64,000 nucleotides of DNA from Akkermansia muciniphila (GTDB taxonomy: Bacteria; Verrucomicrobiota; Verrucomicrobiia; Limisphaerales; UBA9464), in contig CAMAUY010000006.1 in assembly GCA_945861565.1 (NCBI GenBank), forward strand, positions 22,211-86,210. The letters are read 5' to 3'. Below are positions 31,537-41,300 of this stretch, piece by piece; positions within the stretch are counted from its first letter, which is position 1; every line of letters starts with the position of its first letter. The notes beneath the pieces were generated by a model. That model saw only the letters and a list, made by a program, of their open reading frames with translations. It was not told the origin of the DNA and did no database searches. The translations under genes were made by a program, and so were the position numbers.

Positions 31537-31854
31537 TCAGCGATGCAGGGAGGGAGATTCCTGACGAGCCGTGACTTCACGAATCTCCGCGTTTTCCAGG
31601 TCGATGGACTTGCGGATGAAGAAGGCGGCAATGATCCAGACGAGCGGGAAAAAGAGGACGCCGAGCAGGAGCCATGTCAGCGTGAATCCGCCGATCCGTT
31701 GGGCCATGAAATCCGGAGCGAGGAAGTTGCACAGCGGCAATCCCAGCAAGGCAACGAGAAAAATGGCCGCGCAGTAAATGGACAGGCGCAGCTGCCGGGA
31801 CATCAATTCGCGGAGGAACGCTTCACTGTGAACACGATCCGATTGGGTTTGCAC
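31537..31854 (-). CDS. DUF485 domain-containing membrane protein
   Basis: ELMSRQLRLSIYCAAIFLVALLGLPLCNFLAP..GGFTLTWLLLGVLFFPLVWIIAAFFIRKSIDLE; located immediately upstream of the ActP-like symporter, the usual arrangement. Confidence 0.88.
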   Translation of the reverse strand: MQTQSDRVHSEAFLRELMSRQLRLSIYCAAIFLVALLGLPLCNFLAPDFMAQRIGGFTLTWLLLGVLFFPLVWIIAAFFIRKSIDLENAEIREVTARQESPSLHR

Positions 31855-32241
31855 CCGGGTTGTTTACCAGTGAAGAGCCGTCGTCACAAGCCGAGGGTTT
31901 TCCGGTTGTGCAACCGGGTGAAATTAAACTAGCATGACGGAATCAAAATGGTACCTTTTACTCACCATGCCGTCACTCGGCCGCAGCTCATCGGCGTTCC
32001 GTCACGCAGGAAACCATCCACCTGATTGAAATCGCGATCCTCGCCGAGGAGAAGTTGCAACCACCCATTGCGCCCCGAGTATCCCATTGGGCCAAACGGC
32101 CACTGCTCCCAGAATACGAAGCGCTTGTCCGCTCGGGAGCGCTTTCTGGCGGTACCGATTCCACACAAATAATCGCCGAGGAACGCGGTGCTTGATGAAC
32201 TCCCTGTATCCAACGACCGCGTCCTCCTCGCTGCTGCTCCA

Positions 32242-32282
32242 CTTTTTGGACTGCGCGGCGTGAATGTCATTCCGTGAAATTC
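32242..32282. repeat. Dispersed ~40-bp repeat, copy 1
   Basis: CTTTTTGGACTGCGCGGCGTGAATGTCATTCCGTGAAATTC; about 82% identical over 39 bp to 43034-43072. Confidence 0.75.
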
Positions 32283-32285
32283 ATC

Positions 32286-33218
32286 TCAATGCCCCGCGGC
32301 ACTCCGTTCGGCGGACAACCACTTTAGAATCTCGGGGATGGCCTCGATCTCCGAGCGAGCCCCCGCCTGTTCCAACCGGAAGAGATCGCTCCGGGGTCGC
32401 CAGATCGTGGCGTTGGATTCCCTCCACAAGGCAACCCCTCGCAGACCCACCGCAGCCGCCAGGTGCGAGATGCCGGAATCGTGCCCCACAAATGCGCCGG
32501 CACCGGCGAGCCTCCGCGCAACCTCCGGAAGGGGGCACCCTGTCAATAGTTCGCAGCGGTCACTAGGGAGTCTTGCCACCATTTGATCGAGGCGATTTCC
32601 TTCGGCCTCTCCGCCAATTAGCAGGAACCGATTGACGCCACCCTCTCCGAGGCGCGCCATCAATGCTTGCCAGAATTCAGCCGACCAGTTTTTGCGGGCG
32701 CTGCCGCTCCCCGGATGGACCGCGATGAGGCGTGGGTCGCGTGGGGATGGGCTGAACCCGGAACCCGCCGTGATGCGTGGGATTGAATCCGCACCGAAAA
32801 TAGCCATCCGTTCGAGCGGTCGGAGCAATTGTTCCGCGGCATGTTCCGTTCGCGTTTCGTCTGGACGATGAGGCCCCTGGATTACCTGCGCCCGCGTGAC
32901 CCGGGACAAGTTTTCACGGAAGATTTCGTCCGGATCAAACAGGTAACTGAAGATGACCTGACATCCGGCGAAATACTCCGACATGGCAGGATCGAGGGAT
33001 CCATTGCGCGCGAAGAAGCTCGCGAGGGCGCGGGACTCAATTGGGACGACGGCATCAACAACTCCCGCTGCATTCGCCAGACTGGCGATATGCGGATATC
33101 CAAGCACCTCCACGCGGGTGTCGGGAAATGTCGATCGCAGCGCGGCGAGAGCCGGCAGGGTTAAAATGAAGTCACCGATCGCGCCACCCCGAATGACTAG
33201 TATTCGCCCTTGTTTCAT
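32286..33218 (-). CDS. Glycosyltransferase family 9 (heptosyltransferase-like)
   Basis: ILVIRGGAIGDFILTLPALAALRSTFPDTRVEVLGYPHIASLANAAGVVDAVVPIE; IAVHPGSGSARKNW; FVGHDSGISHLAAAVGLRGVALW. Confidence 0.92.
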   Translation of the reverse strand: MKQGRILVIRGGAIGDFILTLPALAALRSTFPDTRVEVLGYPHIASLANAAGVVDAVVPIESRALASFFARNGSLDPAMSEYFAGCQVIFSYLFDPDEIFRENLSRVTRAQVIQGPHRPDETRTEHAAEQLLRPLERMAIFGADSIPRITAGSGFSPSPRDPRLIAVHPGSGSARKNWSAEFWQALMARLGEGGVNRFLLIGGEAEGNRLDQMVARLPSDRCELLTGCPLPEVARRLAGAGAFVGHDSGISHLAAAVGLRGVALWRESNATIWRPRSDLFRLEQAGARSEIEAIPEILKWLSAERSAAGH

Positions 33219-33223
33219 TGGGC

Positions 33224-33991
33224 TTAGACCAATGGCCGCGTCAACTCGTGCTGGATGACCGCAATGGCGGCGATGGCGGCGGTGTCCGCCCGCAAGACAT
33301 GCCGGCCCAGGGTGATGGGAATGGCATTCGCAGTTTTGAAGGCCTCGAGTTCGTCGGGTGAGAAGTCACCTTCGGGACCGATGGCGATGGCAATCGTCCG
33401 TGGTTGACGGTGATGCTCTTGGAGAAACTCGGAGAAGACCGTTCCGAGGTGGCCTGCGGCGGATTCCAGAGAACAGAGCAGCAACATGTCTGGGCGGGCC
33501 GAGGAGTTGCCGTTATTTTGGAGCCATTTCCCGGGTATCACGGGAGTCTCGATTACCGGCAGCCACGGAGTTCCGCACTGTTTGGCGGCTTCGATCATGG
33601 TGGTTCGCCATCCGGAAAGTTTGCCGACTGCGTCCGCTGGGGAGTGCACACTGACACTGCGGGCTGCGGCAAGGGGAACGATGCGATTGGTCGCGAGCTC
33701 AGTCGCTTTCTGGAGGATGGCATCCCACGCCTTGGCTTTGACGAGGGCTTGCAGGAGCGTGATCGAGGCCGTGGGAGCTGGAATTTGTTGCCGTCGGAGG
33801 ACACGGGCCGAAACGGCGGATTTGCCCGCATCGGTTACGACGCAATGGAGGACATTTCCGGCACCGTCCAGAATTTCGATTGGATCCCCAGGGTTAACCC
33901 GCAAGACGCGTGCGGCGTGTCGGCCATCATCGTCACTGAGCGCAACGAGTTCCTGTTGGCAGGCTTCTGGCGGCAGAAAGAAGCGGTGCAT
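33224..33991 (-). CDS. rsmE: 16S rRNA (uracil(1498)-N(3))-methyltransferase
   Basis: HRFFLPPEACQ, HAARVLRVNPGDPIEILDGAG, IAIGPEGDFSPDELEAFKTANAIPITLGRHVLRADTAAIAAIAVI. Confidence 0.93.
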   Translation of the reverse strand: MHRFFLPPEACQQELVALSDDDGRHAARVLRVNPGDPIEILDGAGNVLHCVVTDAGKSAVSARVLRRQQIPAPTASITLLQALVKAKAWDAILQKATELATNRIVPLAAARSVSVHSPADAVGKLSGWRTTMIEAAKQCGTPWLPVIETPVIPGKWLQNNGNSSARPDMLLLCSLESAAGHLGTVFSEFLQEHHRQPRTIAIAIGPEGDFSPDELEAFKTANAIPITLGRHVLRADTAAIAAIAVIQHELTRPLV

Positions 33992-34053
33992 GGGGAGGTT
34001 GACAGAACGTTCTGTCCGTTGGGGCGACGCGAGGTCGGGTGAGGGACCTCGGG

Positions 34054-35220
34054 TTAGCTGAAGAAGGAGCGTGCCCGTTCGAAGAAGGAGCGGTTATTAG
34101 GGTTTACGTCGTGGCCGCAAAGGTGAGCGAACTCTTCGAGCTTCTGGCGCTGGGCGGCATTGAGATTGGTGGGGATTTCGACGACAATGCGCACCATGAG
34201 GTCGCCGGTACCATGGCCTTGCAGGTCCTTTGCACCGCGCCCTTTCAAACGGAACACGGTACCGTTTTGGGTCCCGGCAGGTAGGCGAATTTGTGCACCG
34301 CCAGAAAGTGTGGGCACGTCGACATCGGCACCCAGAGCCGCCTGAGAAAAGGTGACGGGAACTTCACAGACGAGGTTGCTGCCATCGCGTTGGAAAATCT
34401 CGTGTTCGCGAACTTGGAGCTGGACATAGAGGTCGCCGGAAGGCCCGCCTCGGAAACCGGCAACACCATTTCCGGTCGAGCGCAGGCGCATGCCGTCGTC
34501 CACACCCGCCGGAATCTTCAGGGTGATGGTGGAAGACTGATTTCTGCGGCCCTGTCCGTTGCAGGATTTGCAGGGTTTTTCGAGAGTTTGACCGGCCCCG
34601 CTGCAGCGCGGGCAAGTTTGCTGGATGCTGAAGATGCCTCGGGACATGACGACCCGGCCGCGTCCGCCACATTGAGTGCAGGCGATCCGTCGGGACCCTT
34701 TTTCTGCGCCTGTGCCGGAGCATGTGTCGCACGCTGCGGGTTTGGAGATGGTGATCTGCTTTTCCGCCCCGTGGATCGCGTCTTCGAGAGAAATCTCGAG
34801 GTCATAGCGCAGGTCGTCGCCTCGTTGCGGTCCGCCGGGGTCGGCTTCCTCACCGCCGCCGCTGCCGCCAAAAAAGCTTTCAAAGATGCTGCCGCCGCCC
34901 CCCCCCCCGCTGAACACTTCACGGAAGATATCCATGGGGTCGTGGAATCCGCCACCACGGGAACCCGCTCCGTTACCCGCGCGCGCGCGGGGATCGAAGG
35001 CGGCATGGCCAAACTGATCATAAGCGGCCCGCTTTTGGGGGTCGCTGAGGGCTTCGTAGGCCTGGCTGAGTTCCTTGAACTTGTCCTCGGCTGACTTGTC
35101 GCCCGGGTTTTTATCCGGGTGAAATTTCACCGCGAGTTTGCGGTAAGCCTTCTTGATTTCCTCGTCGGACGCGGAGCGGGCGATGCCGAGGATCTCGTAA
35201 TAATCGCGTTTGCTAGCCAT
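34054..35220 (-). CDS. dnaJ: Molecular chaperone DnaJ
   Basis: [39 protein letters not shown]; four CxxCxGxG zinc motifs ([32 protein letters not shown]). Confidence 0.97.
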   Translation of the reverse strand: MASKRDYYEILGIARSASDEEIKKAYRKLAVKFHPDKNPGDKSAEDKFKELSQAYEALSDPQKRAAYDQFGHAAFDPRARAGNGAGSRGGGFHDPMDIFREVFSGGGGGGSIFESFFGGSGGGEEADPGGPQRGDDLRYDLEISLEDAIHGAEKQITISKPAACDTCSGTGAEKGSRRIACTQCGGRGRVVMSRGIFSIQQTCPRCSGAGQTLEKPCKSCNGQGRRNQSSTITLKIPAGVDDGMRLRSTGNGVAGFRGGPSGDLYVQLQVREHEIFQRDGSNLVCEVPVTFSQAALGADVDVPTLSGGAQIRLPAGTQNGTVFRLKGRGAKDLQGHGTGDLMVRIVVEIPTNLNAAQRQKLEEFAHLCGHDVNPNNRSFFERARSFFS

Positions 35221-35230
35221 CGAGTCAGTC

Positions 35231-35815
35231 TTAAGTAGATGCGGACGGAGTGGGATCGGTAGCGGGGGACTTCGCCACGACGACGCTGGCGGGCCGGAGG
35301 AGACGTTCGCGGAGACGGAAGCCTTTGCGCAGTTCTTGGACGACTTGACCCTCGGGCACCCCGGATGTTTCGAGTTGGGAGACGGCTTCGTGCAGCGCTG
35401 GATCGAAGAGTTGCCCGAGGACGGAGATCTCTTCCAGGCCGAGCTCAGAGAATGCGCTCCGAAGTTGACCGTGGATCATCGAAACACCGGCCTTGAGGAC
35501 GTCAAGGTTGGTGTTGGGTTGGTTTGCGGCGGCCATGGCCATGTCGAAATTGTCGAGAACGGGCAGGAGGCGCATGATGACGCCTTCGGTGGCCGCCTTG
35601 CGAGTTTCGTCGCGCTCACGGGCGGCCCTTTTCTTGAAGTTATCAAAATCGGCAGTTGTTCGGAGTAGGCGCTCAAAGAGCTCGGCTGCTTTGGCGGCCT
35701 CGACCTTCAAGGACTGGATCTGATCGGGAGTCAGCGTCTCGGCAGTGAGGTCTTCCGACGTCGGGGCGGTCTCCCCGGGTTGAACGGTGTTGGGTTCCTT
35801 CGGTTCCTGGCTCAT
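35231..35815 (-). CDS. grpE: Nucleotide exchange factor GrpE
   Basis: [45 protein letters not shown]; upstream of dnaJ. Confidence 0.95.
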   Translation of the reverse strand: MSQEPKEPNTVQPGETAPTSEDLTAETLTPDQIQSLKVEAAKAAELFERLLRTTADFDNFKKRAARERDETRKAATEGVIMRLLPVLDNFDMAMAAANQPNTNLDVLKAGVSMIHGQLRSAFSELGLEEISVLGQLFDPALHEAVSQLETSGVPEGQVVQELRKGFRLRERLLRPASVVVAKSPATDPTPSAST

Positions 35816-35880
35816 TTCCTTTTAAGTGGCGGCCAACCTAGAAGCCGGCGGGAGGCAGTGCAAGGGGGTGAACGGATTGA

Positions 35881-36936
35881 TCAAATCAACCCGGCGGTTT
35901 CGGGGTAACCGCAGACGATATTCATGCTTTGGACGGCTTGGCCGCTGGCGCCTTTGATGATGTTGTCTTCGGCGCTGACGACAATCAGCCGGCCGGTGCG
36001 TGGGTCGAGGCGCCAAGCAATTTCCACGACATTGGTGCCGACAACATTCTTGGTATCGGGGAGAGCTTTGCCTTCCAGGATGCGAACGAACGGCTCGGAA
36101 GCGTACGCAGTGCGATAGCAGTCCGCGATCCTAACCGCGAGAGCGGCGGCTTCCGTCTCGGAGCTGAAGTGGTGGGTTGGGGCGAGATAGAGGGTCGTGA
36201 GGATGCCGCGGTTCACGGGGACCAGATGGGGCGTGAACTGGACCGTGACGGGAGTGCCGGCTGCGAGGCTCAATTGTTCCTCGATCTCGGACAAGTGGCG
36301 GTGTTTAGGGATTCCATAGGGGCGGACGCTCTCGTTGCATTCGCAGAAGAGGTAGTCCAGTTCGGCCTTGCGGCCGGCTCCGCTGACGCCGCTTAGGGAA
36401 TCCGCGATGATTCCGGCGGATTTAATCAGACCCGCTCGGAGGAGTGGAACGGTGGGGACAAGAATACTGGTGGGATAGCAACCAGGCGAGGCGATGAGCG
36501 AGGCCGACTGGATTTGAGAGCGGTAGAGTTCCGGCAGGCCGTAAACTGATTTTTCGAGAAGAGAAGGGGCGGGATGTGGATGGCCGTAGAACTCGGCATA
36601 GACGGCGGGGCTTTTGAGACGGAAATCGGCACTGAGATCGATCACAGTGCAGCCGGAGTCGAGGAGAGGAACAGCGAACTCAGCGGCGACCCCGTGGGGG
36701 AGGGCAAGAAAAACCAAATCCGCCTGAGTCGCTAAAACCGGGGCGTTGGGATCAGAGAATCGGAGGACCTTGGATCGCGGGTGGCTGGCAAATTTGGGAA
36801 AGACTTGTGCGACGGTCAGGCCGGCGCTTTGCCTCGAGGTCACGGCTACGAGGTCGACGAAGGGGTGATTCAGGAGGAGGCGGACGAGCTCTTCGCCCGA
36901 GTAGCCGGACGCACCGATGACGGCAACGGTTTTCAT
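35881..36936 (-). CDS. argC: N-acetyl-gamma-glutamyl-phosphate reductase
   Basis: VAVIGASGYSGEELVRLLLNHP, VFLALPHGVAAE, ASPGCYPTSILVPTVPLLRAGLI, SGVSGAGRKAEL, VQFTPHLVPVNRGILTT. Confidence 0.95.
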   Translation of the reverse strand: MKTVAVIGASGYSGEELVRLLLNHPFVDLVAVTSRQSAGLTVAQVFPKFASHPRSKVLRFSDPNAPVLATQADLVFLALPHGVAAEFAVPLLDSGCTVIDLSADFRLKSPAVYAEFYGHPHPAPSLLEKSVYGLPELYRSQIQSASLIASPGCYPTSILVPTVPLLRAGLIKSAGIIADSLSGVSGAGRKAELDYLFCECNESVRPYGIPKHRHLSEIEEQLSLAAGTPVTVQFTPHLVPVNRGILTTLYLAPTHHFSSETEAAALAVRIADCYRTAYASEPFVRILEGKALPDTKNVVGTNVVEIAWRLDPRTGRLIVVSAEDNIIKGASGQAVQSMNIVCGYPETAGLI

Positions 36937-37011
36937 GGATGGAGAGGGAAAGAACCGGGCGCTTTGCGCTCGGGGAGTTTAGGGGGCTGAAAGGTGATTG
37001 GGATAGGGTGC

Positions 37012-37050
37012 AAAACAAAAACCCCGCCGTCGGCAAGGCCGGGCGGGGTT
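37012..37050 (-). terminator. Rho-independent terminator downstream of rplM-rpsI
   Basis: On the minus strand AACCCCGCC-CGGCCTTGCCGAC-GGCGGGGTT followed by TTTGTTTTG; 9-bp perfect stem plus T-rich tract, just after the rpsI stop. Confidence 0.85.
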
Positions 37051-37066
37051 GGAAGAAATTGCACGA

Positions 37067-37465
37067 TCAGCGTTTCGAGAACTGGAAACGAGCACGCGCA
37101 CCCGGCTGGCCGTACTTCTTACGTTCCTTCATACGAGGATCCCGTGTCAGCAGTCCTTCGGCTTTGAGGAGGGGACGGTAGGCGAGATCCGCTCTGAGGA
37201 GCGCGCGGGCGATACCGTGGCGAGTTGCGCCGGCCTGGCCAGTGGGGCCACCGCCCTGCACGTTCACTCGAACGTCAAACTTCCCCGTCGTCGATGTCGC
37301 CGTAAACGGCTGCAGCACGGCCATCCGCTGTTGTTCGAGCGGAAAGTAGATTTCGAATGGGCGGTTATTTATGGTGACCTTGCCTGCGCCGGAGGCGAGG
37401 CGGACCCGGGCGACGGATGTCTTGCGGCGGCCGGTGCCGAGAAATTCTGCGACTTTAGTAGCCAT
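37067..37465 (-). CDS. rpsI: 30S ribosomal protein S9
   Basis: [60 protein letters not shown]-terminus. Confidence 0.97.
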   Translation of the reverse strand: MATKVAEFLGTGRRKTSVARVRLASGAGKVTINNRPFEIYFPLEQQRMAVLQPFTATSTTGKFDVRVNVQGGGPTGQAGATRHGIARALLRADLAYRPLLKAEGLLTRDPRMKERKKYGQPGARARFQFSKR

Positions 37466-37484
37466 GATTTAATTTGGAAAAAGT

Positions 37485-37919
37485 TTAGCCTGCGTACTCA
37501 AGCTTGGCCGGCATTTGGGCGGCGTGCGGATGATCGGCACCTGGATAGACCTTCAGTTTGGTTAAAAGCCGGTCTGCGAGGCGATTCTTGGGCAGCATTC
37601 CTTTGACGGCGTGAAGCACGAGACGTTCGGGATGAGCGGCTCGTACCTGAGCGACCGTGCGGTACTTTTCTCCGCCCTTCCATCCGGAATAGGACATGTA
37701 CTCCTTCGCAGTCTCCTTCTTGCCCGTGAGCACAACTTGAGCGGCGTTGATCACGACCACGAAATCGCCGGCATCAAGGTGCCGCGTGAAGGTCGGTTTG
37801 TTTTTGCCGCGCAAAATGTCGGCTACCTGGACCGCCAATCGGCCCAGGACGGCACCGTTGGCATCAATAATCTGCCAGGCACGTCTCTGCATGTCCGGCT
37901 TCGGAAGATAAGTCTTCAT
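37485..37919 (-). CDS. rplM: 50S ribosomal protein L13
   Basis: KTYLPKPDMQRRAWQIIDANGAVLGRLAVQVADILRGKNKPTFTRHLDAGDFVVVINA; AVKGMLPKNRLADRLLTKLKVYPGADHPHAAQMP. Confidence 0.97.
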   Translation of the reverse strand: MKTYLPKPDMQRRAWQIIDANGAVLGRLAVQVADILRGKNKPTFTRHLDAGDFVVVINAAQVVLTGKKETAKEYMSYSGWKGGEKYRTVAQVRAAHPERLVLHAVKGMLPKNRLADRLLTKLKVYPGADHPHAAQMPAKLEYAG

Positions 37920-37971
37920 CAAAAGTTCCAATCAAAAGGAGCGAAGGAAGTATCAATCGCCCGGGGACTCG

Positions 37972-39240
37972 TCAACTCTGTTTTCCTGTTGTTTCATCCA
38001 GGCAGGTGACTCCAGGAAGTGGAGCGCCCTCCAAGAACTCGAGACTAGCTCCCCCGCCAGTACTCGCAAAACTAACCTTGCCCCCCAGCCCGGCCTTGTT
38101 CACGGCCTTCACAGAATCGCCGCCACCAATGATCGATTTGGCACCGTGATCCCGGGTGGCGGCGACCGCCGCCTGCGCCACCGCCGTAGTTCCTGCGGCG
38201 AACCGGGCATCTTCAAACATACCCATCGGCCCGTTCCAAAGAATCGTCTTGGCACCAGCCAGCACGGCCGCGTACTGCTTCGCTGTTTCGGGACCGATGT
38301 CGAACCCCTCCGCATCCTCCGGAATGTCACCGCTGACTACCCGGGGATTCTGGAGATCATAGACGGGTCTGCCCTTTTTGTTCAGTTTTCCAGTGTCAAC
38401 CGGCGTCGCTATCACGGTGTCGGAAGGGAGCAGGAATTTTACGCCGCGCTTCCGAGCTTTCTCTTCGGCAGCGAGCGCCGTGCCGACGTGGTCCTTTTCG
38501 ATCAGGGATTTCCCGGTTTTTCCGCCGTGGGCCAGCTTGAACGTGTAGGCCATGGCACCGCCAATCAGAATCGTATCCGCCTTGTCGAGAAGGCGGTCGA
38601 TAACTTTGATTTTATCCGAAACCTTTGCCCCGCCGAGGATGACGACGAACGGGCGGGCGGGCTGTTCCAATTCATCCCCCAAGAACTGGAGCTCCCGTAG
38701 CATCAGAAGTCCCGCCGCACAGGTCCCCCCCCACGCTTTAATGATCCGGGCGACGCCGCAGGTCGAGGCGTGGGCGCGGTGCGCGGCACCGAAGGCGTCG
38801 TTTACGTAAATATCTGCGAGTCGCGCGAGGCGAGCGGCGAAAACGGGGTCGTTTTCCTCTTCCTCAGCGTGAAATCGTACATTTTCCAGCAGAAGAATCT
38901 CGCCGTCTTTGAGGTTTTTCGCAGCGGCTTCGGCCTTTTCACCCACGCAGTCGTCGGCGAATTCAACCGGACGCCCAAGCATTGTCGCCAGTTTTTCCGC
39001 CACGGGCCGCAAACTCATCGTGGGCTCCCGTTTGCCGTCTGGACGCCCCAGGTGTGCAGCGAGCACGAGGCGTGCTCCCCGGCTGACAAGGAGCTGGAGC
39101 GTAGGCAGGGTTTCCTTGATCCGGGTGGAATCGTTGATGACCATACCGCCGTCCTTTTCCTCCATCGGGACATTGTAGTCCACGCGCAGGAAAACCCGCT
39201 TGCCGGTGACGTTCAGGTCGGTGACCGAGAGTTTGGCCAT
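37972..39240 (-). CDS. pgk: Phosphoglycerate kinase
   Basis: KRVFLRVDYNVPMEEKDGG, LVLAAHLGRPDGKREPTMSLRPVAEKLATMLGRPVEF, NDAFGAAHRAHASTCGVAR, ILWNGPMGMFEDARFAAGT, IGGGDSVKAVNKAG. Confidence 0.97.
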   Translation of the reverse strand: MAKLSVTDLNVTGKRVFLRVDYNVPMEEKDGGMVINDSTRIKETLPTLQLLVSRGARLVLAAHLGRPDGKREPTMSLRPVAEKLATMLGRPVEFADDCVGEKAEAAAKNLKDGEILLLENVRFHAEEEENDPVFAARLARLADIYVNDAFGAAHRAHASTCGVARIIKAWGGTCAAGLLMLRELQFLGDELEQPARPFVVILGGAKVSDKIKVIDRLLDKADTILIGGAMAYTFKLAHGGKTGKSLIEKDHVGTALAAEEKARKRGVKFLLPSDTVIATPVDTGKLNKKGRPVYDLQNPRVVSGDIPEDAEGFDIGPETAKQYAAVLAGAKTILWNGPMGMFEDARFAAGTTAVAQAAVAATRDHGAKSIIGGGDSVKAVNKAGLGGKVSFASTGGGASLEFLEGAPLPGVTCLDETTGKQS

Positions 39241-39443
39241 AAAAGAAACGCTGTCGAAATCAGGCAGTCAAATAAACACCGCAATCAGGCATGGGTCCGT
39301 CGCCGGAAATCGTAACGCCGAAATCCGAGCGTGGAATCCCGAATTCGCAGGAATCGGGCCGCGAACCATAGCGAGCAGCCAGTCCGTGTCCAATGGGTTT
39401 TTTAAACTGGGCAATCTCCAGGAAGCTCGCACCCTTACCGGAG

Positions 39444-40511
39444 ATGCCCAACCCGAACGCAGCCACCGTGCCCCATCGCGCGCGCACGGGCCTCTTTAGC
39501 CGCCGGACGGCCGGGGCGTTCGCGCTCGGCCTTCTTTCAGTCTCATTGATGTTGGCCCGCGAGAGCCGGGTCCGGCCGCCGACGTTCCGCCAATTTATGG
39601 AGAAACGCGGATACACGGTCGTCAATGTGGACCGAGCTGTGGAACAACACCTGATGGTGAACGGGCGGATCGACGGCAAGCGAGCGCGGTTTCTCGTCGA
39701 CACCGGTTTCACCTTCAATGCGGTGGAAACCAACCGGGCGACGCGCCTGCCGCGGGTGTCCGCATCGGAGCAAACCGTACTGACTCCGCCGGGGTACCCG
39801 CCGGGATCCTTTCAGTTTGTGCGCCTGGACCACTTTGAATTGGCGGGGCGGAAATTTCCCGCGGAAGTGGCCATCGTGACCCGGTGGTGGCAGCAGGGTA
39901 TATCTCTTCCGCGGATGCCAATTTTCGGGATGAAAGGCGTGCTCGATTGTGATGCGGTGCTAGGTGTTCCCTTTCTGCTCCGGCATCGGACGGTCATTGA
40001 CTACGGTCAGCCGCCGGGACTGTTTGTTCGCGATGCGGCGCGTTCGGCCTTGGAAACAAAGGAAATCGAAGAATCCTTCCGGTTGAGTGGCTTTGCTCCG
40101 GTGGTCCCGATCTACCTGCCACCGGGACAATGGTTGGTGTCCGCCCGCGTGAACGACCGACGGGTGAGTTTGCTGGTTGATACCGGGGGATACCGCACGG
40201 TCTTGGATCGAGGCCTGGCCCAAGAATTGGGCGTGAAAATAGGCTCGGGTGTGCATTGGATGCAGGGAGGTGTCGATGGGAGACTTTCGACCGCGACGGA
40301 CGTTCGAATCCCGCGATTCGAACTGGGTTAGTCGGTATTCACCAATCTCACGATATCAGTGGCAGATCTGGCGCCGTGGAATCTAAGTTCAACCCAGCAA
40401 AGCCTGCTTCTCCCGCGCGGAATTCTCGGCTCCGACCTCCTGACGGCTACCCGAGCGGTTCTTGACTGCGAAGCGCCCCGGATCTGGTTTCTAAAATCCG
40501 CCGTCCGGTAA
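39444..40511 (+). pseudogene. Retropepsin-like aspartyl protease family protein interrupted by an in-frame TAG at 40329-40331
   Basis: Two catalytic motifs (RFLVDTGFTFNAVE and SLLVDTGGYRTVLD). After TAG the same frame continues for 59 codons to TAA at 40509-40511, encoding SVFTNLTISVADLAPWNLSSTQQSLLLPRGILGSDLLTATRAVLDCEAPRIWFLKSAVR, which contains a family-like GILGSDLL C-terminal motif. Confidence 0.8.
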
Positions 40512-40531
40512 TTGTTCGCGGCGTCGCGCGT

Positions 40532-41236
40532 CTACGGTGGTCTCGTCCGGGTATAGGGTTCTTCTTCCCAGTTGTTAGCGGGCCAGAAAAAACTGTCCAC
40601 GGCACCGTCATATCGCAGGGCGAGGTCACGAACGTTGGTCTTCTTCCATAAACCGGGTTGCAGTTTGGCCGTCCATCCGCTGTAGAGATGTCGATGCCAG
40701 GGGCAGGCAGCCACGATGAAGCGTCCCTGCCAGCGACTAATCTGATCCTTGAGCCACTGCTTTCCTTCGGGAGTCACTTGCTGAGACGCGCCCATGTGGT
40801 AGGCGTAACTGGTGGTGAATTCACCGAGCGTCCCGTAGTACTCCCACCCCAGATCAATGGGTATCCGTCCGCTCGTACGGTCGGATTTGCAGATAAATAC
40901 ATTGGTGGTGGAAAGATACTTAGAGCCCTCCAGGTAGTTGGTGCCGCCTCCGGCAAAACCGCTGCGAAGCCCTGGATTGACCAGGAAAAGCGGGGGACGA
41001 TCCCGATTGTCCTCCTGGTAGAGTCGGATTCCGAGACCCACCTGCTTGAGGTTGTTCACGCAATGCATTCGACGGGCCATCTCGGTCGAGCGACCGAGCA
41101 TCGGCAGAAGCATCGACGCCAGAATTGCAATGATCGCGATCACGACGAGCAGTTCGATCAGCGTGAAACCACGTGACGGTTTAGCCACAAGGCGGCACCG
41201 GAAGGGGCGCCGAAGAGAGCGGGAACCGGGATTCAT
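40532..41236 (-). CDS. Prepilin-type N-terminal cleavage/methylation domain protein
   Basis: [56 protein letters not shown]. Start at MNPGSRS (41236) or upstream 41278. Confidence 0.88.
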   Translation of the reverse strand: MNPGSRSLRRPFRCRLVAKPSRGFTLIELLVVIAIIAILASMLLPMLGRSTEMARRMHCVNNLKQVGLGIRLYQEDNRDRPPLFLVNPGLRSGFAGGGTNYLEGSKYLSTTNVFICKSDRTSGRIPIDLGWEYYGTLGEFTTSYAYHMGASQQVTPEGKQWLKDQISRWQGRFIVAACPWHRHLYSGWTAKLQPGLWKKTNVRDLALRYDGAVDSFFWPANNWEEEPYTRTRPP

Positions 41237-41300
41237 GGAGTAATCCAATCGTGCCGCGGCCCGAAAGGCAATACTCAAGCAACGCGTGCCTGGATGGCCG

